Part shown: positions 45,531 through 57,725 of the stretch, one piece after another | Layout: each line of letters begins with the position of its first letter | Numbering within the stretch: position 1 is the stretch's first letter | From: Glandiceps talaboti | Taxonomy: Eukaryota > Hemichordata > Enteropneusta > Spengelidae | NCBI RefSeq assembly: GCF_964340395.1 | Contig: NC_135550.1 | Span: 33,448,176-33,512,175 of the forward strand | DNA length: 64,000 nt | Direction: 5' to 3' | The notes under the pieces: model-generated | Told to the model about the DNA's origin: nothing | What the model saw: only the letters and a program-made list of their open reading frames with translations | The model's database searches: none | Made by a program: the position numbers and the translations under genes

Positions 45531-45673
45531 ACCTCAGGTTGCATTAATTCTTTAGTTACTAGCATTTCTGGTAAGCCCAGGTTTCACGACTGACTCTTCG
45601 CAGGACGGAGAAGGAAGGGACGACTTAGTCATTTACTCCACATGCAAGCAGAACTACTAGTACTAGTACTAGT

Positions 45674-45848
45674 AGCTGCAATAATTGTAGCGTTTGATGT
45701 GATTTTTGAGGGCTTATTCGTCTGTCTTTGTGTCTTTTTTGTCGTCCCGATGTTTAACCCGAACCGGTTAAACGTCGGAACGAAAAAAGGCACAAAAACA
45801 GACGAAAAAGCCCTCAAAATCACATCAAACGCTACAATTATTGCAGCT
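45674..45848. mobile_element. Near-perfect hairpin element, about 80-bp arms
   Basis: AGCTGCAATAATTGTAGCGT at 45674 and onward is matched by the reverse complement ending at 45848. The arms meet around GAACCGGTTAAAC-type sequence near 45760, and ACTAGTA motifs flank both sides. Only a few mismatches are seen in the arms. Such a hairpin would fold back if transcribed. Confidence 0.8.
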
Positions 45849-46199
45849 AAACTACTAGTAATGATAGTACTAGTAATTATTATTATTACTATTAATATTT
45901 TTGAATATTTGTAACTACCAAATATTAGTAAATAACGCCAGTATTTTGTACCACGGCCCATGGATGTATTAGGGAGATCTCCCTAATATATCCATGCACA
46001 GCAATCCTTGAAAAGGAAAGTGAATGTGAGCCCCGGTTTTGCTTGCAGACGGACAATCCTACCGGGGATAGTCCTGTTTGAGATTTTGAGATTGGGACAA
46101 TCACAATGTCACCGACTTATTCCGCCCGCAAGCAGGACTGTACGTACGGATCTCGATTCTGATAATGCCCCTAAACACCTAGAAACACAAGACCTCCTT

Positions 46200-46724
46200 A
46201 CCATTAGGATGAATGGCACTTGAAGTTGTAATACAACACACTGTACTGGCGACCTTGTTATATTTCGAAAATGTTGACGCATGGACATGAACAACAAGCG
46301 ACAGACCACTTCAAAGAGGGCGCCACGAACGGTTCCGAGGTCATTACATGACATACGTCATCAAATATGACGTCATTATGCGCGATCATGATGCGTACGA
46401 TAAGGATTCGTTCGTAACAAATAGCTCTGTGGCAGCGTACTAGATAACCGGAAAGTTACTGTAATTTTGCCTCTTGTAGATACGTTTAGAGATTAGCTTT
46501 CCTTTGAAATGTTTCTAGTTCGTACATGAGATTAGTAGATATCGATTTTAAAGCAATTAAAAGTGCTCGACCCAGGAAAATAGCGAGGATACCCGGAAGT
46601 AGGGTGGCAAGAAGAAGCATCGGAACGTACACGGACGTTGGCAGTGTTAGTGTGACTCACTCATCCTCTATTGTTGTGGCGGTATTTTGTCGGACAAAAT
46701 TGTCGCGTTTCATCAAAGAAAATA
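46200..46724 (+). promoter_or_regulatory. Putative DESI2 promoter and 5' leader
   Basis: The region upstream of the DESI2 start is richer in CpG than the rest of the intergenic DNA. It contains a full palindromic cAMP-response element TGACGTCA at 46368-46375 with a second half-site ACGTCA just upstream. An upstream open frame starts at 46526 and runs past the DESI2 start codon in another frame; if it lies in the leader it could reduce initiation at the main ATG. No TATA box is evident. Confidence 0.5.
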
Positions 46725-49700
46725 ATGGCAAATCAACCAGTCCGTTTGAATGTTTATGACATGGTAAGTTTTCATCTAATTAGACCAATTTTTTGACATT
46801 TTGACAAACATGTACCGCCGTATTTGAATGTTGAGAGCGAGGGAAGAAGGTAAACCGATAGAGTTGTGAATGTGGCGATTCGTTTCTGTCGATTCTAATT
46901 GTTTGCCATTATTCATAGGAACTAATAAATACGTGACAGTTACAATTACTGTAACAATAAATGGAACAAATCACGACTACGGTATGGAGCAGACTGTTTG
47001 CATAGTGATGCCACTCTGAGTCTAAAAGTTTCGTGTATGGCAAATAAATGAAATCACACAAATTAGTTTAAAACACCTGATACTAGAACCTGATCGAGAC
47101 ACGTGAATAAGATCATGGGCTAATGTGATACTGTCAACGTGACTGGTTGTCAGTTACTGTAATAACTTTGTATTTCTTCCCTAGTGAGATTAGACTGGCA
47201 CCAATCCCTTGAGAGATGTTTCAAGTCTAATAATCCTCATGTTTTTGAGTTTGTTATTCACTTTTGAAGGAAAATGTTGTCTTCAACTCTATTTTCTATT
47301 TCTCAGTTACTAGTCATCTCCCAAGGCTTACATCTACATATTCACTTGACTGTTTCACAATCACCCACTCAGGTTATAAAAAGAACAAATTTGTGTTTTT
47401 CAAAAACATAATTTCCATAGCCTGTGTTGATGAGATTTATGACAATTAAAAGAAATAAAAAGAAAAAAGAAAAAGCCTGAAGACTTAAGCAAGTTCATAG
47501 TGAGAGTTAAAAAGAAACTTGGTTGTGTCAAGTGAAAGAAACTCATAGTCACATTTGATCCGTGTATAAATATGTTATATGTAAGTCATGATACAACATC
47601 CTGTGGCACAGGATACTTTTTCGAGTGTGCTAAATTTTTGTACTTATTGTTATTTTTTGCTGAATAGTGTCACAAGATCATGTATGCATAGATAAAAGTA
47701 CCGTTGCTGAGTAAGAATGTAACATGATTTAGATAGTGCATAGACCCTCCACCTGGTGGGTCTATGGATAGTGATAGCGAGACCATGTGGCCATGTCTAT
47801 AAATAAAAATTCAGTTTGTTGTCCAATTTTCCAGCATCAGAGTAGAAATCTTAACTTACTCTGTGATAAAGTTCAGCAGTGTGTAACATTGTCAATAATT
47901 GTACATTTATACAGTCCTTGTCCTTGTGAAACATGTACTGTTCATTGTTCATTGAGGTGAAGGACAGGGACTACAAATTGGTTTCTATCCAAGTGCTTAA
48001 CACAGGATGATTATATGAACTGAAAATCTTGCATACTTTGTATTTGATAAATACAATGGTGATAACTTCTAATTTTACATAGTTGTACATAAAGTGTACA
48101 GTGTATGGTAGAAATGAATATTTAGAGTTTGTCAGCCTTCTCATTCATCAAAATCCACAGGAACACACTAGTCATGTATGTTGTATGGGCCATATTAACA
48201 AAAATCTTTTGAAAAGACACTTACAATTAGAATGCTCGCTTTCTACACAATTTTTAAATTAAGAATGTTCATAACATGATGATGATCCCATCAGTGATAT
48301 GCAAATTAGGTCTAACAATTTCAGTTTTATTAAAAAACTTATGTCTTGAAAACTACATGGGAATGGGGCTGAAACATGGTGGGGATGTTTCTGAAGGTGT
48401 TATTCTACAGTTATTGTTAGTCCCCGCCGGACGAAGTCCGGGACGGGGACTTATGGATTGGGTTCCGTCCGTCCGTCCATCCGTCCGTCCGTCTGCAGCC
48501 GTTTCTTGGAGATGCCTGGACCGATTTTTTGCAAACTTGGTACAGGGACAACATACAATAGCATACATATGCACGTCAATTTGTTTCATGATACGATCCA
48601 ATATGGCCGCCTAGCAGCCATTTTGTTTGTGAATTTTCCATGTCCAAAGCCATAACTCGGACATGCTTGAACAGATCTCATTCAAAGTTGGTAATAGGAC
48701 AGTGTTCTATGACATACATGTGCATATTCATTGTTGTTGTGATATGATCCAATATGGCCATCTGGCAGCCATTTTGTTTGCAATTTTTCTATGTCCAAAG
48801 CCACAACTCAGACATGCTTGAACAGATCTCATTCAAAGTTGGTATTAGGACAGTGTTCTATAACATACATGTGCATATCCATTTTCGTCGTGATACGATC
48901 CCCCATACCCGACCCATCCTTTATTGTTGTAGGCATGTTCCATGTCCAACAAGCAGACACAACATATCTAAGTTTGTTTGATTTAGGTTCACAAGTGTTG
49001 TTGCATGATCAGAGTAGTGATAATTCCTTAAAACCCAATCATAGTGGGGACTATGTCATTCTCAATGACTTGTTCAAAATATATTGACAAAACTTAACTG
49101 GCCCTTAGCAATGTAAAATGATGCATATTACAAGATAACAAGAAGGATGGGTAGGTAAGGTAATAAACATTAATAAACTTATGCAAATATGCCTAGCAAC
49201 AAGACCAAACCTATAGCAACAGTCAAAAGATGAAGGATATTGTAAAGATAACAACAGGGATGGTTATGCAGGTGGATATACATTCAAAAGGTGAATGCAA
49301 ATAGACAAGACCATGCTCATAGCAACAGCCAAATGATGGCATATATGGTAAAGGTAACAACAGGGCTGGATAAACAACCAGATAAACAAATAAAAAAGCT
49401 GTACAGTTGTGCTACAATGCTATTGGTGCTATTTTTACAATGTATATTAGTATGAGTAAGTATATTGAATGGATCAAAACAACATTCCTAGCAGCATTTA
49501 CATATAATTTACTCTCTAAAAAATTGTTGAACAAAGTCTTTGACTGGATAGTTTTGAATAATGATTAAACCACAATTGACATTTTCAAATTCTTGTAAGC
49601 TACAGCAAATTTTTCCACTGATGTAATGACAGTGCATCTTGGACAGTGTGGTAATGAGGCCTGTAGTTTTATGACAATGGTACATCTGTCAGAATGAGGC

Positions 49701-50524
49701 CTGTGGTTTTACAACAATGCTGTTTTCAAGTATATTTATGTAATACATTTAATCAGTGTTACAGAAGGTGTTGCATGATTTTCCCTGAAGAGAATTAAGG
49801 TACACCTCACATCTTTTTCATCTTTTCCTGTTTTAGTTCTGGACTAATGAATATACATCATCTCTAGGCATTGGGGTTTTTCATTCAGGAATAGAAATTT
49901 TTGGTAGAGGTAAGTATGAATTTATATTACCGTTAATCTCTTATTTAAGACATACATGTATTTTTTATCCATTTATGATATTAGCTCCAGATCAATGAAA
50001 CATTCAAACTCTTAATTATGAGTCATGATCCAAGGGGAAGAAAGAGTTATCATAAATGATAAATTTGCAAGGATGAGCATAAATATAGTTACACAATGCT
50101 AAATTCATATTCTACTCACAGAAAGGGCTGAATTGCTATGCTGTATGATATATTTATAGTAGTTTATTGATGATAATAATTAATCTAAAATTCATATTTT
50201 ATCATAACATGACACCACTAATACATTGTATCAATTGAATTGGTCTTTGATGGCCAACTGCAACATGTTATTTGTATTTTAGAATTAGAATAACCTATCA
50301 GGATTTCCAAAGAAAAAGATTATTTCCAACAAAAACACAAGGACAATGTCATGTATGATTTGTTTTGAGATAATGATACAAGAATATCATAGTACACACT
50401 TTACCCTCCGGCTATAAGGGCATTATTAGACATCTATTACCATGTGGGTTGTTTTGTAGCAACTATTTCAAGAGGTTGAAAGCTGTAGAAATAGTTGTTA
50501 ACAGCATGAGGTGTAATAAGATGT

Positions 50525-50605
<81 letters not shown>

Positions 50606-50916
50606 GTGCCTGAATAGGGCCAGGCAATAAATGTTTTATAACATATGTTCTCAGCCTCTCAGGCACATATTCTTTCTTTAGTCAAAGCATATCCCTGATA
50701 ACTTGACATCTGTGCTACATGAATACTAGGAAAAATAGAGTGCAAATAGTGTCTTTTGTGTAAATTTAGGTCACTACAGGTCAGTAGTCCATACCATGGG
50801 GTATGATCTAAACCAATCACTGAAGGCTAATATGAACACTATGTGTTATAATCTCTGATAGCTTTTGTTTTTAGAACAACTGCACTTAGGTTCAGAAGTG
50901 CTATAGGCATGGAAAA

Positions 50917-50982
<66 letters not shown>

Positions 50983-53900
50983 TGTTTCAGTACTCCTAAA
51001 TAATCATGTCAATTTGTATATTTCACAATCCATCGAATTTCCAGATGGAGTATATTTGTGTCAAAACTACAATACTGCAGTCTGCAGACATGGTCAAATA
51101 ATGAAATATTGATTTTGTCTCTTGTGACAGAATATGCATATGGTGGTCACCCATTTCCTATGACAGGGGTGTTTGAAATACCTCCTAAACAACAAGAGGA
51201 ACTAGGAGAACAATTTAGATTTAAGTAAGTAACAGTATATGTGGTACATTAGTGTTATTTGGAATGGAAAAATATCTTTACTTTGACGTCCTGATTTCCT
51301 TACATACCAATAGTACATCTCTGTTGGTAAAAGGTGAAATGGAAAATAGAATGTCATGTTATGGTACACACATGTAAATGGTATGGTAAATATATGATCT
51401 GTTTATTATTTTAGACATAATAGCAATCACAATGATATTTCACCAGATACAGACATGATAGAACACATGCACTGACTGGATTTTTATTTTTGCTTATTTT
51501 GACTCATTGTCGTCAAGTTGATTGACAACTGTTTGGTCCCAAAGCCGTAATACACACACACTCCATTCAAGTTGTCTACCCCCATATTATTAGATGCAAG
51601 CTTTCTTTTGAGACCTTGACCTTTGGTGCTCATGTAATTTTTACTGAATGGCAGCCATATTTGTAGTAAAAATCACTATTTTACCCCATATAATCACATG
51701 CAAGCTTTCTTGTATGAGTGACCTTTGCCCTTCAAAATTAAGCTATTACTTGCATACTGCAGACACTTTGTAGCAGCTAATGTCTTTTACATGTAGATCA
51801 TGTCTTTTAACGCAGAACCTGATAAACGTACACATGCATTATTTTTGGTGTTCATATCACTTTTTACTCAATGGTAGCCGGCAACAATAATGATTTACCA
51901 CATAACTGAAAAACATTAATACATAGATACTACATTCAAGTGTCTACCCCCATAAACTTTCTTTTGAGATATTGACCTGTGACCTTGACTCTGATTTTCA
52001 GGTTCAGTCATCAAAATTCAGCAATTTCCTGCATTATCAGACACTTTGTAGTATTTATTTGTTGCCACCAAATTCTTTTAAATCATGCCTCCATTCAGTC
52101 ACATAGAAGTAAAGTATTTCATGGGTTTGTGTATTGTGTCTTCTACAAAGACTTGTTGAATGATAAATTGACTGGCCACCATGCTTAGGGTATGCTCTAA
52201 CTCATGTAAATTGACTGGCCACCATGCTTAGGGTATGCACTAACTCATGTAAATTTGAATTTGATATGTTGACCTTCCAATTACAGAGTAATTATACAAT
52301 TTTTAAAACTGTTATATTAACTCTGTCCTTGGTGAAAATAGTTTCTGTATCTGTACATTGAGGTACAAGTGGTGATGACTTGATGATATTCAGTGTACAA
52401 CTACATCCTATTTCTATTTACACAGATAGTACGTTCGCATTCACACTCAAACCAGATCATATTGATCAAACAGGCACACCGTGGTATTATACCAGCTAAA
52501 CTCCTATTGAATATCGCAGGTGGAGGGGATTGGGTGGATCATGCACTCAAAACCTAGTAGTAATATATATTATTGCCTTGATATTGGATTATATGCCTGA
52601 GGTGCAAGGATATGATCAGCACGATGCAACTTTGCTTGGAACATTGTGCAAATAAGTTGACAATGCAAGAATGCTTTCAAATATAGTACTCCAATATCAA
52701 GGCTATATGTCACCTGGGAATTCATTTTCATGCAAGGAATTTCGTGTCGAGAACTTAAAAGATGAATAAAACTGAATTTTGTACTAGAACTGCAATTTTT
52801 CAAGATTTTATATTTAATATTAAAATAGCATCGAAGTACTATATTTGAACGCATTCTTGCGTGGTCAACTTATTTGCACAATGTTCCAGACAAAGTTGCG
52901 TGTCTATCATTTTGGTCGCCATCATTAGGATAACTTCAGAATGCTGGGTTCTCATATAGCACATGTTACATGTACAAAATAGAAGTGCTGCCATCAAAAT
53001 GGATTGTGTGATGTATGTCAAGTGACGTGTTTGCCATGGGATCGGTTATTTTGAAAAGCTTGCCATTCTTCCAGAAATCACGTGCTGCAAGCAGCGTGAA
53101 CTGTCGCAGAGTGCGACGACCCCAGTAATGACATTACACATTGTTACAAAGTTTATATGAACTGACATTGTTGCAAAGTAGTAATTCAATGACTAGGTTT
53201 AGAACAAATAATTGTGATATGGAGAGAAATTGATAAATTTTCACTGAGAAGTACATTGAAGTAATGTATAGAGCTCACAGATTTCAATAATGTATTTATC
53301 ACACAAAGTTTTAAAATGGATGGCAAATTTGACTCCACGGCATTTCATGGACAACATGCATTGAACAAACATTCATTGTTTATTTTATTGAATCATTCTT
53401 TGAATTTCATCTATATTATGCATACTCTGGACTAAAATAATATTATAATGTTATGTAAATGGAAATGCCTCATAGAACTATAAATGTCACACAGACCGGA
53501 TGCTATATGTATACTGTGCTATGTACAGAGCAAATTTTCTTGAATAGTACCAGCAACTCTGGCAATGCTGAAATTTCATCATGGCTTGGCCAGGTTTATT
53601 TCCTTGCGATGAAGCCACAAAAAGTTTATATGTTGAAGAACTGAGAAAGTGACCCTTAAATTAATTATTTTTAAAAATTGGTTTACAAATAGGTAGGATC
53701 CATTGTTGCTAGATTAGGGTACATAATGTAAACATAAACTGAACAATGACATTATAACACATAGAAATAGATACACGGGAATTGAATAAGTTGACTCAAC
53801 AAGTTTAGCTGATACAGGTAATTTGTATACTGTACTTTATGCAGGCATTATCACTATGTAAAGTTTACAGTACTGTAGATGACCCTACCTTCACAGGGTC

Positions 53901-56900
53901 ACATGACAGTCTATTGCTCCTCATGGTTTAAATTATATTCACATGAATAACCATTTGGTGTATTGATAGTGTTAGCTGTGAATAGGTGCTCACTTCTGAA
54001 CAAGTACTGTTGTGTCAACAGTCATGTCTTTCAAAGTACTCAATAGGTAGTGAAAAATGCAGTCTGCTAGTAGAATTACTCTTTAGGTTGAGAAAAGTAC
54101 AGTCTGCTAGTAGAATTACTCTGTTGGTTGAGAAAAGTACAGTCTGCTTGTAGAATTACTCTGTTGGTTGAGAAAAGTACAGTCTGCTAGTAGAATTACT
54201 CTATAGGTTGAGAAAAGTACAGTCTGCTAGTAGAATTACTCTATAGGTTGAGAAAAGTGCAGTCTGCTAGTAGAATTACTCTTTAGGTTGAGAAAAGTAG
54301 TCTGCTAGTAGAATTACACTATATGTTGAGAAAAGTACAGTCTGCTAGTAGAATTACTCTTTAGGTTGAGAAAAGTACAGTCTGCTAGTAGAATTACTCT
54401 TTAGGTTGAGAAAAGTACAGTCTGCTTGTAGAATTACTCTGTTGGTTGAGAAAAGTACAGTCTGCTAGTAGAATTACTCTATAGGTTGAGAAAAGTACAG
54501 TCTGCTTGTAGAATTACTCTTTAGGTTGAGAAAAGTACAGTCTGCTAGTAGAATTACTCTGTTGGTTGAGAAAAGTACAGTCTGCTAGTAGAATTACTCT
54601 ATAGGTTGAGAAAAGTACAGTCTGCTAGTAGAATTACTCTGTTGGTTGAGAAAAGTACAGTCTGCTAGTAGAATTACTCTATAGGTTGAGAAAAGTACAG
54701 TCTGCTCGTAGAATTACACTGTAGGTTGAGAAAAGTAGAGCCTGCTAGTAGAATTACACTATATGTTGAGAAAAGTACAGTCTGCTAGTAGAATTACTCT
54801 GTAGGTTGAGAAAAGTAGTCTGCTAGTAGAATTACACTATATGTTGAGAAAAGTACAGTCTGCTAGTAGAATTACTCTGTAGGTTGAGAAAAGTACAGTC
54901 TGCTAGTAGAATTACTCTGTTGGTTGAGAAAAGTACAGTCTGCTAGTAGAATTACTCTTTAGGTTGAGAAAAGTACAGTCTGCTAGTAGAATTACTCTAT
55001 AGGTTGAGAAAAGTACAGTCTGCTAGTAGAATTACTCTGTAGGTTGAGAAAAGTAGTCTGCTAGTAGAATTACACTATATGTTGAGAAAAGTACAGTCTG
55101 CTAGTAGAATTACTCTGTAGGTTGAGAAAAGTAGAGCCTGCTAGTAGAATTACTCTGTAGGTTGAGAAAAGTAGTCTGCTAGTAGAATTACACTATATGT
55201 TGAGAAAAGTACAGTCTGCTAGTAGAATTACTCTGTAGGTTGAGAAAAGTACAGTCTGCTAGTAGAATTACTCTATAGGTTGAGAAAAGTACAGTCTGCT
55301 AGTAGAATTACTCTATAGGTTGAGAAAAGTACAGTCTGCTAGTAGAATTACTCTATAGGTTGAGAAAAGTACAGTCTGCTAGTAGAATTACTCTATAGGT
55401 TGAGAAAAGTAGTCTGCTAGTAGAATTACACTATATGTTGAGAAAAGTACAGTCTGCTAGTAGAATTACTCTGTAGGTTGAGAAAAGTAGAGCCTGCTAG
55501 TAGAATTACTCTGTAGGTTGAGAAAAGTACAGTCTGCTAGTAGAATTACTCTATAGGTTGAGAAAAGTACAGTCTGCTAGTAGAATTACTCTGTAGGTTG
55601 AGAAAAGTAGAGCCTGCTAGTAGAATTACTCTGTAGGTTGAGAAAAGTACAGTCTGCTTGTAGAATTACTCTGTAGGTTGAGACAAGTATGTCTAGTCTG
55701 CTAGTGGAATATTACTCCATAGATTGAGAAAAATACAGTCTGCTAGTTAGTAGAATTTTCCAACAACGAAATATTTTTTTCATTATGTATAAGTAACAAC
55801 ATTGTATTCAATTTGAACTTTTGTTCCAAACACAACTTGAAAATTTTCCTGAACAAAAGTTCAAATTGAATACTGTGGTTTACCAACACAGATGAATTTC
55901 CATTTGAAGTAACAGCATTGTTTAATTTACTGTAATCTTCACTGCATGATATGCAGATTACTAGTATTTAATCCAGTATCTCATTGTTATAAAATTGAAG
56001 AAGTATGGGGGGGGGGGGGGGGGGGGAGTTGGATTGAGTAGAGTAGTTGTCAGAACTCTTTAATAACTATTGGTATGTCCCTCACCTAAGCAATAACAAT
56101 ATGTAATGTACATGTACATGTACACAGTGATCAGTATGCAACACTACAGGGGTATTAAAATGGCAAAGAATTTCACAAAGAGTGAATCTTCTCTAGAGAT
56201 CCAGCTAAGTCAATACCAACATCAAATTTAGTGTTTTATGTAAGGAACATCATCAACAGTGTGTACATTTTATTGAGACAAGGACACTAAAGCCATGAAA
56301 CCATATTATACATAGTCAACCTAGCCTTGACACATAGCTGCATAGCAGGGTAAATACATTGTATATTTGCAGATTACCAGATGACTCATTCAATCCAGGT
56401 CATGCCTTGAGTTTTTCTCTCATGTTCTATTTTTATATTGTAATGATGCAGTCATAAGTAAAGGTCAACAGAATGTAGCATTTATATACAGAAATGTCCT
56501 TGCTCTGAAAGGACTAATATTACAATGGGATTACAATGGGCTTTGTCCATCCATGCGTGTGTGCATTTGTCTGTCTATTTCTCTGACATTCAATATCCTA
56601 TATGAATCAAACCTGGCACAGAGGTGACATATATCGATTGAGACATATACACATCAGTTGTTTCATGGACTATGCAATTTGATCAAATGGTGGCCATATT
56701 TGTTGTCAAAAGTCAATATTTACTGCATAATTCAACAACTGTCATACATGTTTGGATATTGACGTTTAAATGGTAAATGGGGCTGTATTATTAAAAACAT
56801 TTATTGCAGAAAGTCCAATGAAGAAAGGTAGTTTTCTTAACAGATGCAATCAAGATTCTATTCTATTGTATTCTATTAGTTGAACCTGTAGGAAACTGAA

Positions 56901-57669
56901 ATAGCCTTGAAATGTATAAGTTGAATTATTTCGCTATCCATGGCAATAAATTGGAGGTGGCACATGTTTCCATAGTTGCCATTGATTCGTATACTCTAAG
57001 CTGTCATGTTGTATTTGTCAAGTCTTAGAACGATACAGATTGTGTACAGAATTACAACACATCAAACAACACATCCTTGCAGCTCAGTGATGCAGGCCTA
57101 ACTTAGTTTATAGAAAAAGCGAAATCCCACAAGTGGGAGATAGAGTCTAAGAATAGCAGTTCTTTCATTTGCATTTAATTCTTTATGATAGATATATGCA
57201 ATGATGCATGGTGAGTGTTCAGGTTGGAAGAAAATGAAGAGTTACAAGGCCATGTGGATTGACTTAATGATTTTTTGCACTTTAGATTGACAGCAAACAT
57301 CTCATCCATGGCGTATCTAGACATGAGACTATTCATTGAAAAAAAATGGTATAATTTGAAATTGTGCTCAGATACAATTCCACAATTTGAAACAATCTGA
57401 ATTGATTATTTTGAAACACAATAATAAAGGGAAGTTACCTATAGTCTGTTTGGTTGAGATATCATTGTCAGATTATTGAAATGAGAGTGCACAACGCATG
57501 GTTAAGGGGCCAGGCATATGGTAATTTCTTAACACATGAAAAACATTGGATTATCATAATTGCATGATTAGTCATCTATGCAAATCAAATAAATTGTAGT
57601 AACTATCAGAATTTTTAGCACAACCAAACATTGAGGTAGTTCAGTCATTCTTTAGCACAAAGTGTGTGT

Positions 57670-57725
<56 letters not shown>

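Noticed and set aside
50463-50666. Poly-valine frame
   Set aside because: It is a direct translation of the CTA/ACT microsatellite.
54040-55760. CRISPR-like array
   Set aside because: Units are contiguous 40-bp repeats without unique spacers, in an animal intron. The same applies to the 34-, 36-, 41-, 51- and 62-bp arrays.
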